Shown: in pieces, positions 35,531 through 44,930 of the stretch
How the letters are laid out: each line of letters opens with the position of its first letter
Position numbering within the stretch: the stretch's first letter is position 1
Assembly: GCF_947331445.1 (NCBI RefSeq)
Contig: NZ_CAMZOG010000002.1
Location: 1-64,000 of the forward strand
Direction of reading: 5' to 3'
From: Parendozoicomonas sp. Alg238-R29
Lineage (GTDB): Bacteria; Pseudomonadota; Gammaproteobacteria; Pseudomonadales; Endozoicomonadaceae
DNA length: 64,000 nt
Made by a program: the position numbers and the translations under genes
The notes under the pieces: model-generated
What the model was told of the DNA's origin: nothing
Databases searched by the model: none
The model's input: only the letters and a program-made list of their open reading frames with translations

Positions 35531-36819
35531 TAGAGTGCTTCTCCCCGATGAGTTTGCTGAAGATCCTGCGGTGCCGGAGCAAAGTATTGGAGGCGAGCTG
35601 CACTCTGGCGGCTGTCAGCCTGAAGCCGGAGGAACTCCAGAGAGCTGGTAAGCTGGGCTTTGTAAGCCTGAATCACATCGTTGAAATCACTGGCATCCGA
35701 CTGGTATGAACGCAGGGCTGCATCGGCCTGGTTGCGCACCTTTGGCAGCAGTTCTTTCCGGTAAAGTTCTACCCGCCTCAACAAACCTTCATAGCGAGAC
35801 TGTTCAGCATCAAACTCCCCCTGCAGTTGCTGCAGGGTATCCAGCCGTTGAGCAATACCGGCTTCCCGACGATAATGACTGGCAGTCAGCTGTCGGTCCT
35901 GACGATTGCCGGTAAACAAGGGAATGTCCATCATCAGCATCGCGGAGAACCTGTTGCGGCTACTGGCTCCTGTGTTCATCTGCTCTCTGCCGTATTTCAG
36001 CTCAACGCCAAACTGCGGCTTGTAGCTTTCATTGGCCAGCGCTACATCTTGCCCAGCCTGCTGAACATCCAGCTCTGCTGCGATAACCAGCGGGTGCAGT
36101 TGCAAACGAGCTTTGCTGTCTTCTGGCATCAGGGCAAAGTCAGGCAGTTGACGGGGGATGACACCAGCTGGAGTATTTCCCAGCCAGCGTAATAATTGAG
36201 CCTCGCTTTGCTCTTTGCTGGCAACGAACGACACGATACGATCATCCAGTCGGGTCAGTTCCACTTCCGCACGAAACAGATCCTGCTGTTTCTTTTTACC
36301 CTGGCTGTACAACGATTCGGTGACATCGACCAGGCTTTCAAACAAGTAACGATCCTGCTTCAGCTGGTTGATGCCCTGTTGCCAGTACCAGATATCCAGC
36401 CATGCCAGCCTGACACTCTGCAGCACCTGTAAACGACGATTGCTGGCAGCGACTTCACGACTTTCGCCTTGTAATTCCACCTTACGGCGCTGAAGCTTAT
36501 TACTGCTGCCTCTGGGTAGCATTTGCTGTACTTTCAGTTCGAACATGCCCTGGTTAAAAGGATCAGGGTTATTCCCCGGCAGGTTCATAGTCCCGATGGA
36601 AAGAACCGGGTCCCTCCAGGTATCAGCAGCGACGGCTTGTTCTGCAAAGGCACTGCTCTGTGCCTGCAGAGCCTGTACGCCATAATCGTTGGACAGTGCC
36701 AACTGTTCTGCTTTCGGCAGAGTCAACTCATCCGCCGGCAATGAAACAGCACTGATTGCCAGGCAGAACACCGCCAGACGCCTTAGGGTTGTCACATTTC
36801 TGCGACTGTAGGAAAACAT
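35530..36819 (-). CDS. cusC: CusC-type outer-membrane efflux factor (TolC family)
   Basis: A 429-aa TolC-fold channel. It has a signal peptide (AVFCLAISAVSLPA), two OEP repeats of long helices (KVQQMLPRG near 110; DIPLFTGNRQDRQL near 300) and no lipobox cysteine. ATG 36819 with CGGAG before it is preferred over an in-frame start at 36858. It exports metal delivered by CusBA across the outer membrane. It is the second gene of the operon, after the small Cys/His/Met protein. Confidence 0.92.
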   Translation of the reverse strand: MFSYSRRNVTTLRRLAVFCLAISAVSLPADELTLPKAEQLALSNDYGVQALQAQSSAFAEQAVAADTWRDPVLSIGTMNLPGNNPDPFNQGMFELKVQQMLPRGSSNKLQRRKVELQGESREVAASNRRLQVLQSVRLAWLDIWYWQQGINQLKQDRYLFESLVDVTESLYSQGKKKQQDLFRAEVELTRLDDRIVSFVASKEQSEAQLLRWLGNTPAGVIPRQLPDFALMPEDSKARLQLHPLVIAAELDVQQAGQDVALANESYKPQFGVELKYGREQMNTGASSRNRFSAMLMMDIPLFTGNRQDRQLTASHYRREAGIAQRLDTLQQLQGEFDAEQSRYEGLLRRVELYRKELLPKVRNQADAALRSYQSDASDFNDVIQAYKAQLTSSLEFLRLQADSRQSAARLQYFAPAPQDLQQTHRGEAL

Positions 36820-36931
36820 GGTTTTTCTCCGTTGGAGAACTGTGTGCTGCAACACCATCAGCCATTACGGGCAGGCGTACACGACAGTTCGTAAACAATA
36901 ACCGGGTTAAATAAGGTATTGCGACAACGGA

Positions 36932-37390
36932 CTATTCGAGAAAAGAGGCTTTCGCCAGATAGATTTCGGGTCGGGAGGAGAGAATATCGGGCTCGGTAAA
37001 TACCTGCCAGACACGAGTCTGCAACGTCTCGTTTAATACTTCCTGCACTACCACATAAAGCAGGGCATAGAGAGGTTTAAGGTCGAAAGTGTTGCTTAGT
37101 TGCAATGCTGGGTCACTGCCTTCACAGTCCGGACAGGCTGCCTCCATATCTTCCATACTATGGGACAGGGTTGAGCCGGTAACGCAGCAATCGTGTATGT
37201 TCCCGGAATGGCTGCTGTCATGAGCCATTTCAGACGTCAGACCGTCAGGCATTTCATGGAGGGTTCCATGAGATATCATCTGACCTTCTGCTATCGACAT
37301 CATGCAAAACTGCAACACAGACAGAATCATCACAGCGATAAGCGCTGTGCTGATAGAGCGACTGTGTTGATGGTAAAGCGTAGTGAGCAT
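36932..37390 (-). CDS. Small Cys/His/Met-rich protein heading the copper operon
   Basis: A 152-aa protein with one N-terminal hydrophobic segment (TALIAVMILSVLQFCMMSIA). The exported part is rich in His and Met and has the pairs HDCC and CPDC. The pattern resembles CopL/DUF2946-like copper proteins encoded first in copper operons. I infer metal binding or sensing in the periplasm. It is 112 bases upstream of cusC on the same strand. Confidence 0.7.
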   Translation of the reverse strand: MLTTLYHQHSRSISTALIAVMILSVLQFCMMSIAEGQMISHGTLHEMPDGLTSEMAHDSSHSGNIHDCCVTGSTLSHSMEDMEAACPDCEGSDPALQLSNTFDLKPLYALLYVVVQEVLNETLQTRVWQVFTEPDILSSRPEIYLAKASFLE

Positions 37391-37475
37391 GATTCAGGTC
37401 AAATGGGCATGAGTATATTAGCCACACTATCCCATTTCGGCTAAAAAACGTCAATTATGACCAATACGGAAAAGC

Positions 37476-37527
37476 GGTTCTGTTGCAAACTCAGACCATA
37501 CCAGCAAGAATCCGCAACCTCTTCCAC
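37476..37527 (+). mobile_element. Solo IS6-family left end (52 bp)
   Basis: GGTTCTGTTGCAAA plus the following 38 bases match the left end of IS6 remnant copy 2 (21587-21536) base for base as far as CTTCCAC, then similarity stops. It is a residual IS end fused to a recombinase fragment and sits just upstream of the copper operon promoter. Confidence 0.8.
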
Positions 37528-37755
37528 ATCTGGTTTCAGCAACTGGCGGCCGGGAAATATGATGGCGTCAGCGACCTAGCCCGCAAGCGCGGCCAAACCA
37601 GCAGCTATGTGTCCCGCATCCTCAGGCTGACACTACTCTCTCCCTGGCTGCAGGAAATCATCCTGACCGGCAAATCTCTGGGCGGAAGAACACTGGCTGA
37701 TTTTATGGATGGTTTTCCCCTACCCTGGCACGAACAGCAACAGTGGATCAAGTAA
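37528..37755 (+). pseudogene. C-terminal fragment of a serine-type site-specific recombinase
   Basis: About 75 codons read in frame from the IS6 end: YDGVSDLARKRGQTSSYVSR looks like the C-terminal helix-turn-helix, then LRLTLLSPWLQEIILTGK and FPLPWHEQQQW, as in the end of large serine recombinases or resolvases. The catalytic N-terminus is absent. A start within the IS end (ATG-less frame from 37483) is likely fortuitous. Confidence 0.55.
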
Positions 37756-38107
37756 TACCCTCTTCCTATTCTCTTTAATTTCGTTCACAGGGCATGCCTT
37801 AATACCAACAAATAAACGACAACAGCCCTATTTATTTTTTTGAGAGATCAGACCTTTTTACCTTTCTATGCAAGCAAAAAGTTTTCAAGAACCCTAAACG
37901 ACAGTGGTTTTGAATAGAGTCTAGCTTAATGATCTCAAAGGGATTTATTCCGGTACCGAAAAAGCCTCTCTAGCACTGGAAAAACAGAGAACAGGTGGAA
38001 ACAGGGGTTTTAGGAGGGAAAACAGAGAGGTTTTAGCTGTGAAAAGAGTACCGGCTTGAAATGAGGAAACACCGGAAAAACAGGGGATTTATCACGCTTA
38101 TAAACGT
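37756..38107. other. Gene-free stretch before the tRNA cluster
   Basis: About 350 A+T-rich bases with purine-rich GGAAACAGGGGTTTT-like repeats near 37980-38090. I see no gene. Confidence 0.4.
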
Positions 38108-38141
38108 AAAAATCCCGCAACAGATAATTGTTGCGGGATTC
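38108..38141 (-). terminator. Terminator after tRNA-Ser (copy 1)
   Basis: AATCCCGCAAC / GTTGCGGGATT stem; on the minus strand it is followed by TTTTT, ending the leftward tRNA unit. Confidence 0.85.
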
Positions 38142-38148
38142 TCTTTTA

Positions 38149-38239
38149 TGGCGGTGAGGGAGGGATTCGAACCCTCGATACCGGTTTAGGGTATACTCCC
38201 TTAGCAGGGGAGCGCCTTCAGCCACTCGGCCACCTCACC
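38149..38239 (-). tRNA. tRNA-Ser (anticodon GCT), copy 1
   Basis: A 91-nt cloverleaf with a long variable arm, acceptor GGTGAGG, encoded CCA at 38149-38151, and anticodon loop CTGCTAA, giving GCT. It is identical to the copy at 38519-38609. Confidence 0.97.
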
Positions 38240-38308
38240 ACACGAAAAACATCATACCTTTACGCTTTGTAGAGTCAATTGCTGACCATCATAAAAAGCT
38301 TGAGGAAT

Positions 38309-38336
38309 GAAAAACCCGTCTTTCTTGACGGGTTTA
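38309..38336 (-). terminator. Terminator between tRNA-Arg and tRNA-Ser copy 1
   Basis: AAACCCGTC / GACGGGTTT stem with a 6-nt loop, followed by TTTTT on the minus strand. It suggests the last tRNA-Ser is partly uncoupled from the upstream tRNAs. Confidence 0.75.
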
Positions 38337-38354
38337 GCTCTTAATAAAAGAAAG

Positions 38355-38431
38355 TGGCGCGTCCTGGAGGATTCGAACCTCCGACCGCCTGGTTCGTAGC
38401 CAGGTACTCTATCCAGCTGAGCTAAGGACGC
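38355..38431 (-). tRNA. tRNA-Arg (anticodon ACG)
   Basis: A 77-nt cloverleaf; acceptor GCGTCCT, anticodon loop CTACGAA giving ACG, encoded CCA at 38355-38357. The csrA - tRNA-Ser - tRNA-Arg order is conserved in many gammaproteobacteria. Confidence 0.97.
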
Positions 38432-38518
38432 ACTGAAAAACTTCAGCAAACAAACATTTAAATTTGCTTATCAAGCAACACGATGAAATTTACAGTTAAA
38501 CGACATCGATTGTCAATC

Positions 38519-38609
38519 TGGCGGTGAGGGAGGGATTCGAACCCTCGATACCGGTTTAGGGTATACTCCCTTAGCAGGGGAGCGCCTTCAGCCACTCGGC
38601 CACCTCACC
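38519..38609 (-). tRNA. tRNA-Ser (anticodon GCT), copy 2
   Basis: Same 91-nt sequence as copy 1. It is the csrA-proximal copy and probably the ancestral one; copy 1 lies past the tRNA-Arg. Confidence 0.97.
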
Positions 38610-38649
38610 GCGGAGACGGCCGTTATAATAACAGATTAACGCTGAATGC

Positions 38650-38671
38650 AAAGCCCTTTTTAAGGGCTTTT
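38650..38671 (-). terminator. Terminator after csrA
   Basis: AAGCCC-TTTTTA-GGGCTT short hairpin between csrA and tRNA-Ser. It is weak in T-run on the minus strand, so readthrough into the tRNAs is possible. Confidence 0.5.
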
Positions 38672-38740
38672 CATGAGCACGAGAAAGAGTGATTGGAAAA
38701 GTGATTCATTAGAGAAAACAAACAGTTAGGTGACCCAGTA

Positions 38741-38995
38741 TCAATACTGATTACCACCCTCCCCTTCAGCTTCCGTCTCCCACTCTTGATGGTGTTGGCC
38801 AGAACCTGAATGGCCACCGGAACCTCCTTCACGCTCCTTCTGGATACGCTGATAGATTTCTTCCCGATGAACTGCAACTTCCTTTGGCGCATTAACGCCG
38901 ATACGAACCTGGTTACCTTTTACACCAAGAACGGTCACGGTGACATCATCACCAACCATCAAGGTTTCACCAACTCGGCGTGTCAGAATGAGCAT
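38741..38995 (-). CDS. csrA: Carbon storage regulator CsrA with a Gly/Ser/His/Glu tail
   Basis: RNA-binding post-transcriptional regulator. Residues 1-58 match CsrA closely ([20 protein letters not shown], then [20 protein letters not shown] with the RNA-binding Arg44). E. coli CsrA ends soon after; here a 23-residue tail rich in Gly, Ser, His and Glu extends it to 84 aa. CsrA represses or activates mRNAs by binding GGA motifs near ribosome sites. The context alaS-lysC-csrA-tRNA is conserved. Confidence 0.95.
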   Translation of the reverse strand: MLILTRRVGETLMVGDDVTVTVLGVKGNQVRIGVNAPKEVAVHREEIYQRIQKEREGGSGGHSGSGQHHQEWETEAEGEGGNQY

Positions 38996-39415
38996 TACTG
39001 TCTCCTTGTTCTATAACCCATAAACAATGACCGTAATCGATGACAGTAATCCAAGCCCCCAGAAAGGGTTTAAACCGTGAATACTGCCTGCCGGTTTATT
39101 GTTACGAAGCATAAACATAATACAGGTCTGGAGATTGGCAATCCGTTACTGCATTATCTTTTAGTTCTGGCAGCACAAATCCAAAACCGTTCCCTTGAAA
39201 CTGCCACTTCTGCTCACGTTTGTGTTAACGCTACCCGAAGTCACACCAGAAACACGCTGCACTAGCCAGACGGCACATTGTTAACAGACACCATCCGTAA
39301 GTCCTCCTGTACAAACAGGTTAGAATCACTTCCGGAGCCTTCCCACTACTTTTAACCGGCCCGCACCCTTACAGATACAGACCAGAGAACAGGCAAGCCA
39401 ACCAATAAAGGAGGA
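38996..39415. other. Intergenic region lysC / csrA
   Basis: About 420 bases, probably with the csrA promoters and the lysC 3' end. AAGGAG-like text occurs at 39409-39413 but belongs to no ORF. No lysine riboswitch is expected or seen, because lysC is transcribed into this region rather than out of it. Confidence 0.4.
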
Positions 39416-40654
39416 TTACTCCTGCTTTGCACTAACACCTTGATCGAGCTCAAATGTAGAATGCAAAGCACGCACTGCCAGCTCAAGGTACTTTTCCTGA
39501 ATTACCACCGAAACCTTAATCTCGGAAGTAGAAATTATTTGTATATTGATGCCTTCAGCGGCCAATGCCTCAAACATCTGTGTCGCAACACCGGCGTGTG
39601 ATCGCATACCAACACCAACAATAGACACCTTGGCAATCTTGTTATCGCCATCATACTCACGGGCACCAAGATCTCTACAAGTTTTGCCTACAACTTCCAG
39701 CGCACGCTGATAATCATTTCTGTGCACCGTAAAAGTAAAATCTGTAGTCTGATCGGCAGAGACGTTCTGCACAATCATATCCACTTCTATATTGGCACGC
39801 CCAACTGGACCAAGAATACGTGACGCAACTCCCGGAATATCCGGCACTCCCTTGATGGTCAGTTTTGCTTCATCCCGGTTGAATGCAATACCGGAAACAA
39901 CTGGCTGCTCCATCTCGCTCTGCTCCTCAAGTGTTATTAGTGTGCCCGGGCCATCCTGAAAACTGTGTAGCACCCTTAAGGTCACATTGTACTTGCCAGC
40001 AAACTCGACAGAGCGAATCTGCAATACCTTCGAGCCGAGGCTGGCCATTTCCAGCATTTCCTCGAAGGTTATTTTATCCAGTCGGCGCGCACCTTCAACA
40101 ACACGAGGGTCAGTAGTATAAACACCATCCACATCGGTGTAGATCTGGCATTCTTCCGCCTCTAGAGCAGCGGCCAGCGCCACCGCCGTTGTATCCGAGC
40201 CTCCCCGCCCCAGAGTGGTAATCCTTCCGGACTCATCAACTCCCTGGAAACCGGCAACCACAACAACCCTTCCGGCGTCGAGATCAGCTCTTACAGAGTC
40301 TGTATCGATTTCTTGAATACGGGCTTTGTTATGATAACTGTCTGTTCTGATAGCAATCTGCCAGCCGGTATAAGACCGCGCCGGGCAGCTGAGATTTTCC
40401 AGCGCCATTGAGAGCAAGGCTGTTGTGACCTGCTCCCCTGTGGACAGCAGCACATCAAGTTCTTCCGGCTTCGGATGCTCCTGCATTTCGCTGGCCATCG
40501 ATACCAGTCGATTGGTTTCCCCAGACATAGCCGATACAACAACGACTACATCATGACCTTCTTGACGAAACTTCTGAATTTTCTCTGCAACAGCTTGAAT
40601 ACGCTCTACAGTTCCAACGGATGTTCCACCAAACTTCTGTACTATCAGCGCCAT
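39416..40654 (-). CDS. lysC: Aspartate kinase
   Basis: First enzyme of the aspartate family pathway (Lys, Thr, Met). The 412-aa monofunctional enzyme has [14 protein letters not shown] at the start, [20 protein letters not shown] near 155-175, and two C-terminal ACT domains (near 265-405) for feedback control by lysine and/or threonine. It sits between alaS (114 bases upstream) and csrA. Confidence 0.96.
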   Translation of the reverse strand: MALIVQKFGGTSVGTVERIQAVAEKIQKFRQEGHDVVVVVSAMSGETNRLVSMASEMQEHPKPEELDVLLSTGEQVTTALLSMALENLSCPARSYTGWQIAIRTDSYHNKARIQEIDTDSVRADLDAGRVVVVAGFQGVDESGRITTLGRGGSDTTAVALAAALEAEECQIYTDVDGVYTTDPRVVEGARRLDKITFEEMLEMASLGSKVLQIRSVEFAGKYNVTLRVLHSFQDGPGTLITLEEQSEMEQPVVSGIAFNRDEAKLTIKGVPDIPGVASRILGPVGRANIEVDMIVQNVSADQTTDFTFTVHRNDYQRALEVVGKTCRDLGAREYDGDNKIAKVSIVGVGMRSHAGVATQMFEALAAEGINIQIISTSEIKVSVVIQEKYLELAVRALHSTFELDQGVSAKQE

Positions 40655-40768
40655 GTGTTCTTGCTTTTATTTATTTACGGGGCGAAATGTACCAAATCAG
40701 TACCGAAAGAAACAGTACCGCACGCTCCCCTGAGCCAACCCCGTAAGCCCAGGGAGACGGAATCCTGC

Positions 40769-43393
40769 TTAGAGTTTATCTCCAAGCCAGGATTCAACAG
40801 ATGCCAGAGCTGCTGGCAAAGCAGAGAGATTATTACCTCCACCTTGTGCAAAATCAGGACGACCGCCGCCACGGCCACCAACCTGTTCACACACAAACTT
40901 CATCAAGTCTCCGGCCTTTACTTTACCCGTTAGGTCTTTTGTTACACCGGAAGCAAGAGATATTTTATCACCAGCTGTTGCAAGGAAAACAACACCGCAT
41001 CCAAGCTTATTTTTGAGCTGATCGACCATATCTCTCAAGGACTTAGGATCGACACCATCATCGAGCCTTTTAACTAGCAGTTTCACGCCATTTATATCCA
41101 CAGCATTTCCTGCCATATCGGCTCCAACTGAAGCTGCCATTTTTTGCTTCAACTGTTGGTTCTCCTTCTCCAGCTCTTTTGCCCGATCAACAGATGCTTG
41201 AACTAAAGAAACAAGATTATCAAAACTCGCTTTCACCATTTTTTGGATAGCTGAGAGTTTTTCATCTTTTTGGGCAAGAAAGTCCTGAGCAGCCTGCCCA
41301 GTCAGAGCTTCAATACGGCGAACGCCAGCAGCGATGCCTCCTTCACTGGCAATAACAAACTGGCCAATATCACCCGTTCGCTCAACATGAGTACCACCAC
41401 ACAACTCAACGGAGAAGTTATCTGTACCCATGCTCAGCAAACGCACCATTTCACCATACTTCTCACCAAAGAGCATGGTTGCGCCACGCTCAGCGGCGGT
41501 GTCCATATCGGTGACTTCAGTGTTAACAACAGAGTTTTCACGTATCTGCTGATTAACAATCTGCTCAACAGCCTTAACTTGCTTGTCAGTCATGGCTTCG
41601 CCATGGGAGAAGTCAAAACGCAATTTGTCTGGATCAACCAGAGAACCTTTCTGCTGTACATGCTCGCCCAGGACCTGACGCAGAGCTTTATGAGCCAAGT
41701 GAGTGGCAGAGTGGTTACGAGCCGTGTCGGCACGCTTACCCGCATCAACATCGGCAGAAACAGACTCACCAACCTTCAGGGAGCCAGTAACCAGTTCACC
41801 AGTATGGAGGTGGTTATCACTCTCTTTTTTGGTATCCAGAACCCGGAACTCACCAGTTTCGGTTTTTAGAACACCAGTATCGCCACATTGACCACCGGAC
41901 TCAGCATAGAAAGGCGTTTTATTAAGAACGATTATGGCCTTAGTACCCGCCACGATCGCATCAACAGGTTCGCCCTCTACAAAGATGGCCTTCACGGTAT
42001 CGCTATCATTCACATGACCAAAATAACCGGTAAACTCGGTTTCGCCCTCAATCTGAATAGAAGCGTTGTAGTCCACCCCAAACTGGCTTGCGGCACGGGC
42101 ACGAACACGCTGCTCTTCCATGCACTTTTCGTAGCCAGCTTCATCGATGGTCAGGCCTCGTTCACGGGCGATGTCGTTGGTCAGATCAACGGGAAAGCCA
42201 TAGGTATCGTAAAGAGTGAACACAGTTTTGCCGGGAATTTCTGTTCCCTTAAGACTGGAAATATCTTCTTCCAGAATCTTCATACCCTTATCCAGAGTAC
42301 GAGCAAACTGCTCTTCCTCTTTTTTCAGGGTATCCATGATCTGGACTTTGTTATCCGCTACGATTTTAGCTGCATCACCCATCGCTTCAATCAGAGCCGG
42401 TACCAGTTGATAGAAGAAAGACTCGGTTGCTCCCAGCTTGTGTCCATGGCGACAGGCACGGCGAATAATCCGGCGCAGGGTATAGCCTCTGCCATCATTG
42501 GATGGGATAACGCCATCGGCAATTAAATAAGCACTGGAACGAATATGATCGGCGATTACCCGAAGGGAGTTATCACTGTTTTCAACGCCCCCCAACAGTT
42601 TGCCTGCTGCAGTTAGAAGGTGCTGAAACAGGTCAATGTCGTAATTGTTATGAACGCCCTGCACAACGGCTGCAATGCGCTCTAATCCCATACCAGTATC
42701 AACAGATGGCTTGGGCAGAGATTCCATTGTTCCGTCAGCCTGACGGTTGTACTGCATGAAAACAATGTTCCAGATTTCAATGAAACGGTCACCATCTTCT
42801 TCCGGCGTACCAGGGCGACCACCCCAGATATGATCGCCATGATCATAGAAAATTTCGGTGCACGGACCACAAGGGCCGGTATCACCCATCTGCCAGAAGT
42901 TATCTGAAGCGTAAGGAGCACCTTTATTGTCGCCAATACGAATAATACTATCTTCGGGAACGCCCACTTCATTCAGCCAAATGTTATAAGCTTCATCATC
43001 AGTCGCATAAACAGTGACACATAATTTCTCGGCAGGAACTTTCAGTGTACCGGTCAGGAAGTCCCACGCGTATTTGATGGCTTCCTGTTTGAAATAATCA
43101 CCAAAACTGAAATTACCCATCATTTCGAAGAATGTATGATGCCGAGCGGTATAACCCACATTTTCAAGATCATTGTGCTTACCACCAGCACGAACACAAC
43201 GCTGAGGGGTTGTCGCTCGGGTGTAATCACGCTTTTCACGACCAAGGAAAACATCCTTGAACTGGTTCATACCCGCATTGGTGAACAACAGAGTAGGATC
43301 ATCATGGGGAACCAGAGAGCTGCTATCGACAATAGCGTGCCCTTGTCCTTCAAAATACTTTAGAAAAGCGGAACGTAACTCTGAACTCTTCAT
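40769..43393 (-). CDS. alaS: Alanyl-tRNA synthetase
   Basis: An 874-aa class II synthetase. It begins [19 protein letters not shown] and has [15 protein letters not shown] (motif 1 region), [12 protein letters not shown] near 160, the editing-domain motif [11 protein letters not shown] near 560, [13 protein letters not shown] near 665 and a DHHA1-type C-terminal domain ending [17 protein letters not shown] 43393 agrees with relatives; an in-frame start 13 codons upstream is less likely. It is followed by lysC. Confidence 0.97.
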   Translation of the reverse strand: MKSSELRSAFLKYFEGQGHAIVDSSSLVPHDDPTLLFTNAGMNQFKDVFLGREKRDYTRATTPQRCVRAGGKHNDLENVGYTARHHTFFEMMGNFSFGDYFKQEAIKYAWDFLTGTLKVPAEKLCVTVYATDDEAYNIWLNEVGVPEDSIIRIGDNKGAPYASDNFWQMGDTGPCGPCTEIFYDHGDHIWGGRPGTPEEDGDRFIEIWNIVFMQYNRQADGTMESLPKPSVDTGMGLERIAAVVQGVHNNYDIDLFQHLLTAAGKLLGGVENSDNSLRVIADHIRSSAYLIADGVIPSNDGRGYTLRRIIRRACRHGHKLGATESFFYQLVPALIEAMGDAAKIVADNKVQIMDTLKKEEEQFARTLDKGMKILEEDISSLKGTEIPGKTVFTLYDTYGFPVDLTNDIARERGLTIDEAGYEKCMEEQRVRARAASQFGVDYNASIQIEGETEFTGYFGHVNDSDTVKAIFVEGEPVDAIVAGTKAIIVLNKTPFYAESGGQCGDTGVLKTETGEFRVLDTKKESDNHLHTGELVTGSLKVGESVSADVDAGKRADTARNHSATHLAHKALRQVLGEHVQQKGSLVDPDKLRFDFSHGEAMTDKQVKAVEQIVNQQIRENSVVNTEVTDMDTAAERGATMLFGEKYGEMVRLLSMGTDNFSVELCGGTHVERTGDIGQFVIASEGGIAAGVRRIEALTGQAAQDFLAQKDEKLSAIQKMVKASFDNLVSLVQASVDRAKELEKENQQLKQKMAASVGADMAGNAVDINGVKLLVKRLDDGVDPKSLRDMVDQLKNKLGCGVVFLATAGDKISLASGVTKDLTGKVKAGDLMKFVCEQVGGRGGGRPDFAQGGGNNLSALPAALASVESWLGDKL

Positions 43394-43587
43394 ATCACCA
43401 TCAAACTCTTCGGGAGCCTTGTTTACACCCATCCTTGCAGTAAAGTCAGACTGCGCCAGAAACGGGGTCAGAATGGCCGCATTATATAACTATGCTGCAG
43501 GACTGTAAGGGCTAGAACGGTGAATATTTCAGCAATATGAATGTTTTGTTGAAGAAACGCCTGCATAAAGAAAACTTTTCGGTATTT

Positions 43588-43797
43588 TTACTGCCCTTCA
43601 TCATTAACCTCATCTGTATCAACCTCATCTGTACTTGCAACAGGATAGGCGACCACATCTTCTTCTACATAATGGACTTCTGGCAGATCATCCAGCGTTG
43701 CAACAAATTCACTATCACCTTCCAGCACCAGACCGCATGAACCAAAACTGCGGAGCACACGATAATTATCACCAGCCTGATCAACTGTTTTGAACAA
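43588..43797 (-). pseudogene. Remnant resembling a protease inhibitor I9-type propeptide
   Basis: A short frame without a normal start (TTG at best, stop just upstream). It ends in acidic residues and contains LPEVHYVEEDVVAYPVAS, which resembles the end of the I9 propeptide of subtilases (compare VLYAEPDL in the gene next door). It may be a leftover of a second subtilase or its inhibitor. Low certainty. Confidence 0.35.
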
Positions 43798-43944
43798 ATC
43801 GGTAAGCTCACAGTTCTTTACCAGTTAGGGAATGAAAACCACGATATAGCGGCTATTTCCTGAAAAAGAAAAAACGCTCTGACAGCATAAAACGACTGCC
43901 AGAGCTGTGAAACACAGGCTTTTACCCAGAAGTTTTTCCATCCA

Positions 43945-44813
43945 TTACCTGAAACCAATACTCCTGCCATTCAGGGCTCCAGAGCCCTTACGATTGTGGT
44001 CACTCACTTTCAGTTTCCATTCTCCACCAGCAGGGTGCCCACAAGCATCCACCTCGTAGGTTTCTTTCAGGCCAGCAATATTTTCCTGACTGTCCTGCTT
44101 CTTCGATGTCTGCTGTGTACCGTCGGGGAAAATCAGGACTAGCTGAAGATCACCGATATAAGGATGGGTGATATCAACATCAACAGAAACAGTACCAGCA
44201 TCACCCTGGTAATAACTGATAACGGGAACCGACACACCACGGGAGCGATTATCCGGAATATCCTCAGAAATCCGGGTACCGAACACTTTCTGCTCCTCGG
44301 GAACACTCACTGCAACGAGTGCCATAATCAGTCTCAAGAGTCAGACCACTGAATTCCTTATAAGCATCAATCATGACATACCAGGTACCAGCCTGCAGGC
44401 TCAAAATAGTGCCACTGTTCGCTATAGCGAGTGTCATCCGGTGTAGACTGATGAACCATGATCAAATCCGGTTCAGCGTAGAGCACCCCGGGCTGCTTAG
44501 ATACAGTTTCCGCCAGTGCGTGCATTTCACTTACATGTTTATGAAGACCTGGATCAACAACATTGGCACCGCTGGCAGACATCCTGGTACTTAAAATTCT
44601 GCCACCTGCTGCCTGGGCCAGCATCGGATCATTTGCGGCCTTAGCCGGGTCAACCGGGCTCGCATACTTAACAACAAGACGATTGGTTTTCTCGGCAGGT
44701 GTCGTTTTTTCCGCAGCGTAACCACAAACTGCCGCGAATAATCCACACAACGAGAACGTGCATGAGGTGAATAGTGACTTCATCGCTAACCACAGACTTC
44801 CAGCGAAAGCCAT
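43945..44813 (-). pseudogene. Subtilisin-type (S8) protease with the catalytic domain deleted
   Basis: On the minus strand, a signal peptide and I9 propeptide (44813-44400; NRLVVKYASPVDP, then VLYAEPDLIMVHQSTPDD and QWHYFEPAG) lead directly into the end of a PPC domain in another frame (TWYVMIDAYKEFSGLTLETD, 44390-44330). A P/proprotein-convertase domain follows in a third frame (TVSVDVDITHPYIGDLQLVL, 44200-44140, ending NGRSIGFR). The whole Asp-His-Ser catalytic domain is absent. At the junction (44392-44400) CTGCAGGC could code for both the EPAGG and the LQAGTWY context, so deletion between short repeats is likely. Nonfunctional. Confidence 0.75.
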
Positions 44814-44930
44814 CAGAGGCTAGATCATATTTTCACCATCACAAGAATAGGTGGGATGTGTTTACTACTTTCAACAGCTGACACAGCTCTCGATCCAGGC
44901 GAGAACTGTGTAGTAGCAGTCAGTCTATTG

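Noticed and set aside
38996-39415. Lysine riboswitch in front of lysC
   Set aside because: lysC is transcribed leftward, so this region lies downstream of it; the true leader (40655-40768) is too short for a lysine riboswitch.
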